Positions 43,627-56,611 of a stretch of DNA of 64,000 nucleotides are shown here, one piece after another (the first letter of the stretch is position 1; each line of letters starts with the position of its first letter). The notes beneath the pieces are model-generated. The model did not search any database. It was not told where the DNA came from and was given only the letters and a program-made list of their open reading frames with translations. Origin of the DNA: Conus ventricosus (lineage: Eukaryota; Mollusca; Gastropoda; Neogastropoda; Conidae); the NCBI GenBank assembly GCA_018398815.1, contig CM031607.1:85285956-85349955 (forward strand), in the 5' to 3' direction. The translations under genes and the position numbers were made by a program.

Positions 43627-44590
43627 GAGGTTACGTTTCCAATACGCAGACACGCATGTTGGCCAGTCATATTTGTCTTTATTTGTTGTACCGTATTTAA
43701 AGAATAGCAATCGTTTAAAATACATATGCACTCAACAATTAAAAGAACAAAACATAAAAAACAATGCTGTCAAAACAACTGCAATCAACGTTCTTGTCCT
43801 TCTTCACAACATATTTAGTCACATGTTCAGTCACCGACCATTCTCGTTTCCAAGTGAAGCCACTTTCCCTCCCCCCCTTTCCCTCCTTAAAGCACACCTA
43901 CCACAAAAGCTACGCGACATCTACCATAAATGACATCAGCAATAACAAGAAGCAAGGCCCTTCTTCACTCTGTGTGAATCAATGCCCCAAGTAATGTCGT
44001 TTTTCTCCCATCAACCCTGCTTGCAACTCTACTTCGACTTTGTGTCTCAGAGGGTATATCTGTAGATGTTTAAAGAAAAAAAAAACGGTGGGGCGCGCGA
44101 AGGGGGGGCAAAGTAACTTCCATTCAACGTTGACCAAATTTTCGTTACAGGAAAAAAGTTTTCCGATCACAGTAATTTCACATACGGATGAAATGTATGA
44201 AAATATAAGATAAAAACAATCAAACAAAAGCATGTAGAAAACTTTAACGATGGCATCGTATTTACTTTTTACAATCATTTCCATGCTAACTTTTTTTTCA
44301 ACTGAAGTCCAACTTCTAGTTTTAGCCCATGCCCAGGCCTCCAAAAACCAAAGCAAACCAAACATTTCAATACAGCAGTGGCGATGCCATGACCAGCGCC
44401 TCGTGTTTATGCTGAGAAAATGACAATGTGCAACAAACTATCTCACAGGCTAACTGACGCCCACCTGTGCCCCACAGGGCAGACAACAAACCAACCAGCA
44501 GACGACAGCAAGTTTATAGTTTATCATTTCTACCATTTTAGCCTATCCGACCACACAGGGCCAATTAACGGCTGTCAAACTCATACTGGA
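43627..44590. other. Unrecognised AT-rich sequence
   Basis: A 128-codon minus-strand ORF (44365-43979) has no recognisable domain, biased composition or neighbouring exon. I see no gene or element here. Confidence 0.5.
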
Positions 44591-44960
44591 AAAAGGTCAC
44601 ATCCTGAACGGGTAAAATCATGCACAAAAAACAAACAAACTTGAACAGGCCAAATAATGAAAATAAAAATCCTGAACAGGTCAAATCATGACAAACAAAA
44701 AAATAAATAAAATATTTAAAAAATTCCGAAACAGGTGAAATCATGAAAAAAAATTCCTGAACAGGTCAAATCATGATTAAAAAAAAATCCCAAACAGGTT
44801 AAATCAGAAAAAAAGCATCTTGAACAGGTCAAATCATTAAAAGATTACCAAAAAAAAATCCTGAATTGGTCATATGAAGAAAAAATCCCAAACAGGTCAA
44901 ACATGAACAGGTCAAACAAACAAACCTGAACAGGCCAAATCATGAAAATGATCACACCCT
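44590..44960. repeat. Degenerate ~25-40 bp repeat
   Basis: CCTGAACAGGTCAAATCATGA recurs about nine times, separated by variable A-rich spacers. Confidence 0.8.
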
Positions 44961-45605
44961 TAACAAGTCAACTCATTAAAAAAAAGATTACATCACGAAA
45001 AACAAACGAACCTAAACCAAAGGCATTGCACGATATGGTAGTTTCACTACCGACATCCATCAAGACAAACAAACACGGACCAAGAGCAATGCATGTATAT
45101 GGTAGTCACATTTCTGACGTCGATATAGACAGTCAAGGAAACTGACTGAAAAGACGAAAATACAAGCACAAAATTTCCACAGGGCTTGGATATAATTCAT
45201 GTTATAAAATAAGAAAAACAAACAAACAAAAAAAACCATTCCCAGCAATCCCAGGGGGGGGGGGGGGGGGGGAGGAGGAGAAGGAAAGAGCGAGAGCGAG
45301 AAAGAGTGGATAATACCTTTTGACATTGGCATACTTTCAACACCCGGAAATACCCAAGGCATTTCCACTTAACATCAAGAAACTTTTTTACGCTGAATAA
45401 ATGTCTTTAGCATTGCCAGTTGCTGCAAAAATGCACTTCTGGAATTTACCGTCCACTGCTTACCGCACATAGCTCCCGTCAGTGTCTTTGCAAGAGTCAA
45501 CCTATTATCATTGCCTTCATCATCATCATCCGAAACATACCGCAAGGAAACACAGCTAGTTGTGCAAAAATGAACACACACACACCACCACCACCTAAAA
45601 AAAAA
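44961..45605. other. No gene recognised; G19 tract
   Basis: Contains a run of 19 G at 45254-45272 followed by GGA repeats, and a CACACACCACCACCACC segment next to the LINE 3' end. Confidence 0.5.
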
Positions 45606-45623
45606 GTGTTGCTCATGCCATAG

Positions 45624-47101
45624 TTAGTTGTTCGTCCTTTGATTTCGAAGATGACCATAACTTCAATCTCAGATGGAAGATCACCGAGTGTAGATCCGCA
45701 GGTGGCTGGTGAGGCCGATCTGGGTCCGGAAGGAACGCCCACATATGGGACACTTGTGGGTGGGTGCTACAGTGGAGGTGGAGATAGCTCTAGCCTTGCG
45801 CGTGGCTCGCTTTCTCTCAGCTTTTGCTGTGCGTCTCTTCTTTGATGTACATGCACCCTTTGTGAGGCTGCTTTGCCAGGCTGGGCGGTCCAGGGCAAGC
45901 GACTCCCAGGTGTTGAGGTTGATGTCCAGGCCTTTGAGGGACACTTTGAGGCAGTCCTTGAAACGTTTCTTCTGTCCCCCAACTTTGCACTCGCCCTGAC
46001 TCAGTTCTTGGTACAGTAGCTGTTTCGGCAGTTGACTATCTGGCATTCTGACCATGTGGCCAGACCATCTGGCTTGGGATTTCTGAAGGAGAGTGTATAT
46101 GCTGGGGATGTTGGCCCTTTCCAAGACCTCAGTGTCTGGGACTTTGTCCTGCCACCTGATGTGTAGGAGTCTGTGGAGACAGCTGAGGTGAAAATGGTTG
46201 AGCTCTTTGGCGTGTCTGCTGTAGACAGTCCAGGTCTCACTGGCAGTGATTAGTACCACTGCATGGTAGACCTTCAGCTTGGTGGTAAGGCTTAGTCCTC
46301 TCCACTCCCAGACATTTTCACAGAGTCTCCCAAACACAGAGCTGGCTTTGGCAATCCTGTTCCTGACCTCTGCGTCAATGTTCACAGCTCGTGAGAGTGT
46401 GCTGCCCAGATAGGTGAAGTTGTCAACTGCCTGTAAGTTCTGTCCCTTTACCGTGATGTGTGGTTCCCGGTAGGGTTTACCTGGCGCAGGCTGATACATC
46501 AGTGGTCTTTTTGGTGCTGATGGTGAGACCGAAGTTGTAGCAGGCTCATGAGAGGCAGTCCATTTCGTGCTGTATCATCTGCTCTGTGCTGGCATTGAGG
46601 GCGCAGTTATCAGCAAACAAGAAGTCCCTGATGATGGTCTCTTTCACCTTTATAACAGCCTGCAGTCGCCTGAGGTTGAACAGCCCAGCTCTGTACCTGC
46701 CGTGTATACCACCCTGGCAGTCACAGAAAGCATCTGTCAGCATGACGGAGAAGACCATGATGAAAAGTGATGGGGCGAGAACACAGCCTTGCTTTACGCC
46801 ACTGGTCACTTGAAAGGCTTCTGACTCGTCTCCATCATCCAGTACTTTCACCATCATGCCGTCGTGGAACTGTCGGACGATCGTAATGAACCTGCTGTGA
46901 CAGCCAAATTTCTCCATGATCTTCCACAAGCCATCTCTGCTGACCGTATCAAAGGCCTTGGTCAGATCGACAAAGGTCACAAACAGATCGCTCTGCTGCT
47001 CTTGGCATTTTTCCTGGAGCTGTCGTGCAGCAAATATCATGTCTGCAGTTCCATGTTCTGCACGAAAGCCACACCACCACCACCACACACACACACACAA
47101 T
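45624..47101 (-). mobile_element. 5'-truncated Jockey/CR1-grade LINE with target duplication
   Basis: Flanked by the 18-bp direct repeat GTGTTGCTCATGCCATAG at 45606-45623 and 47102-47119. The minus strand carries the second half of the RT (47080-46546), a post-RT domain and a C-terminal C2H2-like finger. The 5' truncation within the RT is usual for LINE insertions. This family also supplied the broken LINE that hosts copy B. Confidence 0.8.
45681..47080 (-). pseudogene. LINE ORF2 C-terminal half (inactive RT)
   Basis: RT box A is FVDLTKAFDTV, box B is SGVKQGCVLAPSLF, and box C is FLFADNCALNA, where FADD is expected (the second Asp is Asn). An in-frame TGA after HEMDCLS (46548-46546) and a frameshift near 46505 follow. 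A 272-codon open stretch (46499-45681) then gives TYLGSTLSRAVNIDAEVRNR, RWQDKVPDTEVLERANIPSI, QARWSGHMVRM and the finger CPICGRSFRTQIGLTSHLR. The order is the normal one for this LINE group. Confidence 0.85.
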
Positions 47102-47340
47102 GTGTTGCTCATGCCATAGACACGGCATCTACGAGCATCTACAAACAAATTATACACCCAATCAGCGCAGTGACATACACACACACATACATAAATTTCC
47201 TAACAGTCCGGATTAGAAAAACAATGACAACGGGAAGAATGGGACGGAAGGAGACAGGTCCAAACACGTCCCTCCAGTACGCCAATAGTCTAATGGAAGA
47301 AGACAGGACCAAACACTGACTTTGTGCTGACACATCATTT

Positions 47341-47571
47341 AATAGAAGGATACAGCTCCTAAAACGTCGTTGTAACACGTCATTCCAGTAGAAGGAAACA
47401 ACTCCTAAAACGCCGTTCCAGCACGTCATTCCAACAGAAGGAGACAGCTCCTAAAACATCGTTCTAACACGTCATTCCAACAGAAGGATAAAGCTCCTAA
47501 AACGTCGTTCTAACACGTCATTCCAATAGGAGACAGCTCCTAAAACGTCATTCTAACACGTCATTTCAATA
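47341..47571. repeat. 43-bp minisatellite, left part
   Basis: The unit ACGTCATTCCAATAGGAGAC + AGCTCCTAAAACGTCGTTCTAAC is interrupted at 47571 by a hAT-like element and continues at 49603. Confidence 0.9.
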
Positions 47572-48177
47572 CAGGGTTCCCACTTCCTCACAGGAAAAAC
47601 AATCAAGGGTTTTTCAAGGGTTTCTAAAGGGGATATTTTTAATTTTTAAGGGGCAAATTTAGCCGTACGATTGAAAAAAAAGAGTGAATAAATTACCTTA
47701 CACATGTAATCCAGCCATGATGATAAGGTGATTACACTTCTGTAGTCTTTTCCATGCTCAATATCATATACAAAAAAATAAAAAAATGAAGTCTTTATAC
47801 AGAAACTGAGAAATCAGAAAAAGAAAACTTTCAATCTGCTTTCTGGACCAGTATCTGACATGGGATGTCCAGCTGCTCCCGTTTCAAGTCCTTATTCAAT
47901 GATTCATCAAAAAGCATGACATATTCATTAATTCTCTTCAAGCAGCTGCAGCCGAGGCCCCCTCTCTGGCACATTTCAGGAGAGAGCTCTGCAAACTTTA
48001 CTTTTAAAATACAGCCACTGTATGCGTTGTCGTGTGGAAGTGTGTGTGAATGGTTGGCGGGCCTGGACTAGCCTAATGCTTGTTCTGGGGCAGGATCGGG
48101 AGCGGGATAACCCCTCTTGAAAAGGTGAACGTGGGTAGCCTTCCTGCAGCTCCACACTGAACTGTTTTTTAGTTTGG

Positions 48178-48266
48178 TGTGTGTGTGTGTGTATCTCTGT
48201 GTCTGTGTGTGTGTGTGCGTGTGTGTGTGTGTCTCTCTCTCTCTCTGTCTCTTTCTGTGTGTGTCT

Positions 48267-48304
<38 letters not shown>

Positions 48305-48421
48305 ATGTGTCTGTTAGTCTCTCTCTTTCTCTGTGTGTGTGTGTGTGTGTGCGCGCGCGCGCCCGCGCGCGCGTGTGTCTCTCTCTCTCTCTCTCTATGT
48401 GTGTGTGTGTGTGTGTGTCTC

Positions 48422-48492
<71 letters not shown>

Positions 48493-48530
48493 TGCGTGTG
48501 TGTGTGTGTGCAGGCTAGCTGGTAGGTAAG

Positions 48531-48563
<33 letters not shown>
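48178..48563. repeat. (TG)n/(CT)n microsatellite ending in 30 G
   Basis: Alternating (TG)n, (CT)n, GCGCGC and CGTG runs, then G at 48534-48563. It lies inside the hAT-like element. Confidence 0.95.
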
Positions 48564-48566
<3 letters not shown>

Positions 48567-48901
48567 GGGGTGTGGTATGAATGCTGTCTTTTAATTAAAC
48601 AAGGAAGTAGGATTTTTTTTTTTTTAATTACAAATGCGCACACACGAGTCACTTTGTGTCTAGACTATGGAGACGACGTGACGATTGATTTGAAGATTCA
48701 GTATATGATTTCACTCTTTTTTCAGTTCTAACAGAAAAAAAGGAGCAATGCCAAAAGTTGCAAGATATCTAATTTTGGTTTCCCCCACACCGATAGTTCG
48801 TCGCAATCAAGTAGGGAAACATTGCTGCAAACAGTTTCGTGTCGTCTTCAGCAGATCGGAAACTGTGATGATTGTTGATGGCATGAATCGTCCACAACAC
48901 T

Positions 48902-49273
48902 TCAGCTTTTAACTTTTAACACATCTGTCCCACTTGCTGTTATTGTGGATTGGCTGACGATTCTTACTGAGGAAAGGGTCTGACCTGATGTTGATGAATT
49001 TGATGATTGCCGAACGAAGTCCGAAAGACTAACTACCAGCCTACTCGCGTTTTCCAATTCCACATATTTTTCCTCTTTCCGTGACTTGCAACCGGATTCG
49101 CCCACTGCCCGAACATCAACGGTCTTTTTGCACACTTTACGGAAAAAAACGCATGTTTGTTGTTTTCTGCATTCAGTGATCCAGCTTCGATATTCTTCCT
49201 TCTGTAACCACAACGGATCAAATGCGCAATTTCCCTTAGGCATGATGACAGACGCAACAGTGTTGGCATTCAC
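48902..49273 (-). CDS. Transposase N-terminal zinc-finger fragment (hAT/BED-like)
   Basis: An open 123-aa frame contains CAFDPLWLQKEEYRSWI and CVFFRKVCKKTVDVRAVGES. This is the W-L-...-CxxC-style N-terminal DNA-binding segment seen in hAT-related transposases and their host derivatives. The RNase-H-fold catalytic domain is absent from the element. It may be a decayed gene start or a retained DNA-binding fragment. Confidence 0.5.
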   Translation of the reverse strand: MNANTVASVIMPKGNCAFDPLWLQKEEYRSWITECRKQQTCVFFRKVCKKTVDVRAVGESGCKSRKEEKYVELENASRLVVSLSDFVRQSSNSSTSGQTLSSVRIVSQSTITASGTDVLKVKS

Positions 49274-49602
49274 CGAAGATTAGGGAGCATGGCGCACTTT
49301 GTCGGAAGTCGAACTGCGAATGCGCAAACAATAACCAACTATTGAATTGCTTCCCTTTGCTTGAAAAGCAGACGACACACAAAACGATTCGAGAGGCGAA
49401 AATCGATGTCCGAAGTCTTGTTCACGTTTGTTCTCCGATTCGTCTTCAAATGTTACGGTCAGTTTTGGTCCGAAAACGATTTTTAAGGGGATTTCAAGGG
49501 ATGGTAGGCATATCTGCAGTATTCAAGGGTTTTCAAGGGCCTTTTTGACCCAGTTGTATTTTAAAGGGTTTTCAAGGGTCTTCAAGGGGCGTACAAACCC
49601 TG

Positions 49603-51955
49603 CAATAGGAGACAGCTCCTAAAATGTCTTTCTAAAACGTCATTACAATAGAAGACACCTCCTAAAACGTCATTCTAACACATCATTCCAATAGGAGACA
49701 GCTCCTAAAACATCGTTCTAACACGTCATTCCAATAGGAGAGAGCTCCTAAAACGTCGTTCCAACACGTCATTCCAATAGTAGACAGCTCCTAAAACGTC
49801 ATTCCAATAGAAGTATACAGCTCCTAAAACGTCGTTGTAACACGTCATTCCAATAGGAGACAACTCCAAAAATGTCTTTCTAACACGTGATTCCAATAGG
49901 AGACAGCTCCTGAAATGGCATTCCATTAGCAGACAGCTCTAAAACGTCGTCCTAACACGTCATTCCAATAAGAGACAGCTCCTAAAACGTCGTTCTAACA
50001 TGTCATTCCAGTAGGTGACAGCTCCTAAAACGTCGTTCTATCACGTCATTCGAATGGGAGACAGCTCCTAAAACGTCGTTTAACACGTCATTCGAATAGG
50101 AGACAGCTCCCAAAACGTCATTCTAACACGTCATTCCAACAGGAGACAGCTCCTAAAACGCCATTCTAACACGTCATTCCAATAGGAGACAGCTCCTAAA
50201 ACGTCTTGGTACACGTCATTCCAATAGTGAAGCTCCTAAAACGTCGTTCTAACACGTCTTCCAATAGGAGACAGCTCCTAAAATGTTTTTCTAACACGTC
50301 ATTCAATAGGGACAGACTAAAAACCTCATTCTAACACGTCATTCCAATAGGAAGGATACAGCTCCTAAAACGCGTTCTAAACACGTCATTCCAATAGGAA
50401 ACAGCTCCTAAAAGTTTTTGAACACGTCATTCCAATAGGAGACGCTCTAAAACGTCATTTTATAGCAGACAGATCTAAACACGTCTTCAACGCAATCCAA
50501 TAGGAGACAGCTCCTAAAATGTTTTCTAAAACGTCATTCCGAATAGGGACAGATCCTAAAACGTCGTTCTAACACGTCATTCAATAGGAAGACAGCTCCT
50601 AAAATGTCATTGTTCTAAACACGTCATTCCAATAGAAGGATAACAGTCCTAAAATGTCGTTTCTAACACGTCATTCCAATAGGAGACACTCCTAAAATGT
50701 CATTCTAACCTCATTCAATAGAGATACAGTCCTAAAACGTCATTCTTACACGTCATTCCAATGGAGACAGCTCCTAAAATGTCTTTTTAACACGTCATTC
50801 CAATAGGAGACAGCTCTTAAAACGTCGTTCTAAAACGTCATTCCAATAGGAAGCAGCACCTAAACTGTCTTTCTAACACGTCATTCCAATAGGAGACACC
50901 TCCTAAAACGTCATTCGAATAGCAGACAACTCGAAACGTCGTTGTAACACGTCATTCCAATAGGAGACAGCTCCTAAAATGTCTTTCTAACACGTCATTC
51001 CAATAGGAGACAGTCGTTCTAACACGTCATTCCTATAGGAGACAGCTCCTAAAACGTCATTCCAATAGGAGACAGCTCCTAAAACGTCGTTCTAAACACG
51101 TCATTCCAATAGGTGACAGCTCCTAAACGTCGTTCTAAAAACGTCATTCAAACAGGAAGCAGCACCTAAAAATGTCTTTCTAACACGGCATTCCAATAGG
51201 AGACACCTCCTAAAACGTCATTCGAATACTAGACAACTCGAAAACGGCGTTGTAACACGTCATTCCAATAGGAGACAGCTCCTATAATGTCTTTCTAACA
51301 CGTCATTCCAATAGGAGACTGCTCCTAAAATGTCTTTCTAACACATCATTCCAATAGGAGACAGCACCTAAAACGTCGTTCTAACACGTCATTCCATAGC
51401 AGATAGCTCCTATAATATCTTTCTAACACGTCACTCCAATAGAAGACAGCTCCTAAAATGTCTTTCTAACACGTCATTGCAATAGGAGACAGCTCCTAAA
51501 ACGTCGTTCTAACACGTCATTCCAATAGGAGACAGCTCCTAAAATGTCTTTCTAACAGTCATTCAATAGGAGACAGTCGTTCTAACACGTCATTCCTATA
51601 GGAGACAGCTCCTAAAACGTCATTCTAACACGTCATTCCAATAGAAGGATACAGGTCCTAAAACGTTATTCTTACACGTCATTCGAATAGGAAACAGCTC
51701 CTAAAATGTCTTTTTAACACGTCTTCCAATAGGAGACAGCTCCTAAAACGTCATTTTAACACGTTATTCTAAAAGGAGACAGCTCTAAAACGTTCTAGCA
51801 CGTCAATCCAATAGAAGGAGACAGCTCCTGAAAGGTCGTTCAAGCATTTTATTCAAATAGGAGACAGCTCCTACAACGTCATTCTAACACGTGATTCCAG
51901 TGGATGCAGACAGCTCCTAAAACGTTCTAACATGTCATTCCCACTGGAAGAAGAC
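49603..51955. repeat. 43-bp minisatellite, main part, about 55 copies
   Basis: The unit is as at 47341. 50,200-51,900 shows many one-base deletions per unit. Units with CTTTCTAACACG and with GTTCTAACACG alternate irregularly. Confidence 0.9.
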
Positions 51956-53690
51956 AGCCTGAATGTCTGCGATGAAATGGGACACACACATGTCACTGTA
52001 ACAGGTAAGTTCAATCGACTTCACATCGAACACAACAAAAGAAAACGTGTCATGAAACTGAAAACAGCTTCAGAGCAAAAGTCAACATAGAAACTATCGG
52101 TCTTCAAATAGACGTCAAAGAAAAGGTAATCGTATCAATTCAAAATCTCTTAGGATGCTTAGAAGATTTTAAAATAGAAAAAAAAAAACCAACAACAAAA
52201 ACAAACAAAAATCTACAATGTTTCGGTCATAGACCGTCTTCAGGACTTGTGACATAAAAAGAAAAACAAATAAATTTGGTAATCATATCATTCCGACGTC
52301 TGTTCTTTGGCAATCCTGGTCTAACCTTATCTGCCATGAGGATTAAAGAATACTGCATGTAATTTAAGTAATGACGTAAGTATGGAACACCGCTGCCCTT
52401 CATTCAACACCCTCCGTCCTCTACAAAATAAACCACAAAATAAATTTTATAATCCTAGAAAATACAAAAACCCAAAACAAAGTATGACACAGACAAGCCA
52501 AAACTCAAGACCAAAAGAAACGGCCAACATGCTACACCACAATCAGCTCCAACATACATCTCCTGTCTTCAACCACCAAACTTAAGATCCCCTTTTTTCG
52601 ATCAACTAAGAAAAATAAAAATCCCTTTTCTTCAGTCGACTAGCGATCCAAACATCCCCTTTCTTCTTCAACCAGCCAGCTACCAGAACGAACTCTTCTT
52701 TGAATCCACAAACAATCCAAACTCTCCTTTCTTCCCTCAGCTTACAACTTCAGCAAACATCCTTTCCTTCAGTCAGCCAACTATCCAAACAAACACCCCT
52801 TTGTTCAATACACCAACAATCGACACAAACACCCTTCCTGTAATCACTCAACATCCTAAGCGTGCCTTTTCTCAGCCGATTAACATGCAAGATATCCACA
52901 GTGAAGCACACCACTTTAAATAACATACGGTGCTACTGGCAGTCTCTCTCTCAGCCTTTCCGCTTGACTTTATTACCTGATAATTTATTCATTAATTTTT
53001 CTGTCTGAGGTGAAGAAAATAGCATACTTTATCATCTAGGTGCGCAGGCACCCACGCATTGTAATGTATGACACAAAGCGATTATTTTTATTCACTTACG
53101 TTTATATCCATGTGGGTGTATATGAGAAAACTGAAGTGCATTCGTTTTTGTGTTGTGTGGATGAGCATATTACTGTACCTACTTATGAGGTTGCCAAAAC
53201 ACACACCAACAGAGGCGGATCTAAACTTTCTTTTTTTTGTTTGTTGGTTTGTTTCTTTGTTTTAATACATACGAACAACTTCCGATTGGACAGAAGACGA
53301 GCGTATGGTTAATTTAATAATCCAATTCATAGAATGTCGGCTAGGAACAACACTGGCCAGGAAGAGCATGACCTGTGCAAGTTCTGACAGTGTGAATGCA
53401 TGTATGAATGCTGTTGCACAGTCAACCACAGCATTCAGAAAAGGTAGGGAGACACAAAGAAATCACAGAAAAATAAAGAAAGATACAAAACCCAAGAACA
53501 AACTTGTGGCAGCGGGCAAATCACATGGAAGGGACTTTTAGCAACCCTGCAGGAACTGCCGCTAGGTCACTCAGCTGTGCCCCTCCCATGTTATGACATC
53601 ACCCTGGGGCTCCAGTGTCTTTGTCCACCCAACGCCTTGCAAGTTGAGGAAACCAAGACATCCAGATAAACAGGGATCGACGACACAAAC
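51956..53690. other. Mostly unrecognised sequence with a PLE-type 3' end
   Basis: The minus strand at about 52255-52205 reads CCTGAAGACGGTCTATGACC then GAAACATTGTAG and a T-rich tail. This resembles the CTGAAGA-stem-CGAAAC 3' motif of Penelope-like elements. 52600-52900 has diverged CCCTTTCTTC/CAAACA repeats. No coding region is supported. Confidence 0.4.
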
Positions 53691-54172
53691 ACGCCAGCTG
53701 AATGGACCGGGCCACCAGAAAAAAACATGACAGCTGAATGGACCAGGCCACCAGACAGAAACACGACAGCTGAATGGGCCACCAGAAAAAAAAAACACGA
53801 CAGCTGAATGGGCCACCAGAAAAAACAGACAGCTGAATGGACCACCAGACAGAAACAACACAGCTGAATGGGCCACCAGAAGAAAAAAAAACACGACAGT
53901 TGAATGGGCCACCAGAAAAAAAAAACCATGACAGCTGCATGGACCACCAGACAGAAACATCACAGCTGAATGGGCCAATAGACAGAAACACGACAGCTGA
54001 ATGGGCCACCAGATATAAACATGACAGCTGAATGGGCCACCAGATAGAAACATGACAGCTGAATGGGCCACCAGATAGAAACACGACAGCTGAAAGGGCC
54101 ACCAGACAGAAACGTGACAGCTGAATGGGCCATCAGACAGAAACGTGACAGCTGAATGGACCACCACTGGTC
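53691..54172. repeat. 31-bp minisatellite, about 15 copies
   Basis: The unit CGACAGCTGAATGGGCCACC + AGACAGAAACA has variable A-run length. Three minus-strand ORFs (up to 275 codons, GPFSCHVSVWW) are repeat artefacts. Confidence 0.9.
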
Positions 54173-54700
54173 CAGGCAGAAAGGGTCTATACACGTACAC
54201 CGACACAGAGAAAAGAGAGACAAACGTAAAGCAGCAGGTGACGAGGACAACACCACCAAAGGGCAGACGTTCTAGTGGTGCAGTACCAAGCGTTTCCTGC
54301 AGCGAGTGGACAACCCAGCAGCACCAATTCACAACACTCTTGACAGGGTTTACAGAGAAACCACCAACCCTACAACCATAATAGTATAGACCATTCATAT
54401 GACAATATTCGTGGGTTGACTGCCAGAACCAGTATCTCTCTATATACAGAATGGCCTTTGCTTGTGGACTTGCAAATTGCGATTCTTGTGACTCCAGCTT
54501 TAATGATTATTACACTTCAAATAGCGTGACGCTAAATATAACAATAAACAAACAAAAAAAGCAATCATGGTGGGATATAACAAAGCAGTTAATAGTAAAC
54601 AAAGCATATTTTTCATACATATAGAACATGATAGATCTAGTAAGCAAAGTTTAGGAGGACTTTTCAAAAATCGTTCAAACATGTTTGAGTTTGCGCGTCA

Positions 54701-54755
<55 letters not shown>

Positions 54756-55696
54756 CGCACGCTCTATCGGTGAACAGAGACTATAACATTATGAACTGAA
54801 GATGGGGAAAGATGAAAATGGAGCCAAGAGTTAGAAAACAATGGAGAGAGAGAGAGAGAGAGAGAGAGGAGAGTGGGAAGGGGGGGGGGGGGGGGGGGAG
54901 AGTGCGTGTATACATCAATACATGTTCACGAACATTATTGGAGAAAACTACTGACCAGAGATATTTTGTTGCCCATTTATTCCGCTGCTAAACATGTATA
55001 ACATGGTGGCACCCACCACCCTGATGAAAACATCAACACACAGCATACTGATCTGTCAGGCCTCAATTTAATTATCACACACACACACGCATACCCTTCA
55101 GCTTCGTTTATAACTCCCAGATTAAACAAAAAGAAATAAAGACCAAAAAAAAAATCTCCAAAACTTAAACGCACCGGTGACCCTATAACAAAAACAAAAT
55201 GAAAAATAAATGAAAACCACTGACAACTCCATGTGGACGAATACTTTCTTCCAGTGGGCAGGTGGGCTTTTGGACAGTGTACAAAACTGGTCATTTCCCC
55301 AGTGGTCTGTGCCGGACACCAGCAACAAACTCCTGGCATGACATGCAATGATGCATGGGCTGTGACCGCAACATAGGGCAACAGTTTCTTGAACAACTGA
55401 AGGTAGAAAAGAAAGAAACCAGCAAAAACTGCACATGACAGGCAGTTCTAAGCAAATATGGTAGGGTCCAGAATCCTTAATCCGAGTTCTGAGCATTATC
55501 TTCAGGCTGGAACTATAGCCTGAAAGCTCTAAACAGTCTTTACACAACCGGCACCTCCTCCAATTTAAAAAAAAAAAAACAAAAAAAAAAACAACCAACC
55601 AACCACGAACACATGTACACACATACACACGAGTATGTGCATGTGCGTGTGTTTGTGGATGTACTGGCGTACAAATACGTGTGTATGTCAAGTGTG

Positions 55697-55748
<52 letters not shown>

Positions 55749-55780
55749 CATGCGTGAGGGGGGGGGGGGGGGGGGGGTTT
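54173..55780. other. Unrecognised sequence with three microsatellite/poly-G clusters
   Basis: (AC)n at 54703-54752, (GA)n plus 18 G at 54845-54898, and (TG)n plus 20 G at 55696-55777. The unique parts show no convincing exon. Confidence 0.6.
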
Positions 55781-56611
55781 GGGAGGGGGAGGGGGGAGAG
55801 GAGGGAGAGGCGGGCCTCGAGGGGCAACGTAATTAACTCAAAGGTGAAAGGAACTGCAGTACATGCTGACTAAATAAAAGGTAAACAAAACCGAGTTTTG
55901 TTTTGTTTTTATTTAGGGTGGGGGTGGTTGGGAGTGGAGGCTATGTACTAATGTTGGAACTACATACTGAGCAGCTCAGAGGTGAAGGGAAACGAGTTCT
56001 TTGAGGAGCGGGTGGATTGGGGGGTGGGGGCTATGTACTAAACAAATCAGAGGTGAAAGAAATCAAACAGGCATCTAAGACAGCTTGGAGCCGAGCATGT
56101 CCACCAGGTGGCAGGGCTGGGGTAATGTCACCGTGTGCACAGTGTGTGACAGACATACTGGGACACAAATATCAAGATGTCAAGTCAGTCTTTCCCCCAA
56201 GCCTGGATCGATAGCTCACCAATGGGCAGCTGTTTTCATCAGATTTCCTCGTATTGACAGACTTCCAGCCTTAACTCGGAACCTCCCTACCACAGACTTC
56301 CATTCCTCTCCCCACCTTAACTGAGCGTTAAGGGTCAAAGACCACGCATAGGGATGAACGTAAACCCTACCATGAAATGCAGAGCTGGAATGCCTCAGGC
56401 AGCCTGGCGCAGACTTCGTTGGCATGGTAACGCAGGTAAGGTCAGCACTGGCTGACCTCCACCACACCTTTGGATCTATCAGGCTGGTGAAGAAGGAAGG
56501 AGTGGTGGTGAAGACAGGTGGAACTTTCTTTCCCATGTCAAACCCCAGTGTGCTGCGAGGAGACCACTACTGCTTCCTCTGGCACTTCACAGTCAACAAT
56601 CAAACACGACT
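55781..56611. other. Unrecognised low-copy sequence
   Basis: Short open frames on both strands lack domains. A ~30-bp block (GGGGGCTATGTACTAA...CAGAGGTGAA) is repeated at 55938-55985 and 56025-56060. It could include untranslated exon sequence, but nothing proves it. Confidence 0.4.

Larger units (their letters stand above)
47572..49602 (-). mobile_element. hAT-like element inserted in the 43-bp array
   Basis: 2031 bp with inverted ends CAGGGTT...AACCCTG, flanked by CAATA (47567-47571 and 49603-49607). Both ends carry TTTCAAGGG-type subterminal motifs. Deleting it and one CAATA restores an array unit (CATTTCAATAGGAGACAG). CAGGG ends fit the hAT superfamily, but the 5-bp duplication is shorter than the usual 8 bp. 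It encodes only an N-terminal transposase-like piece and contains a long (TG)n/poly-G block. Confidence 0.7.

Noticed and set aside
43979..44365. 128-codon minus-strand ORF
   Set aside because: No domain, and no neighbouring exon or conservation evidence in the window; its length is possible by chance in AT-rich DNA.
46546..47319. Plus-strand ORFs of 67-151 codons
   Set aside because: They are antisense to the LINE reverse transcriptase, whose catalytic boxes are recognisable on the minus strand.
53571..54398. 275-codon minus-strand ORF rich in GPFSCHV repeats
   Set aside because: It is entirely 31-bp minisatellite sequence, and overlapping frames are equally open.
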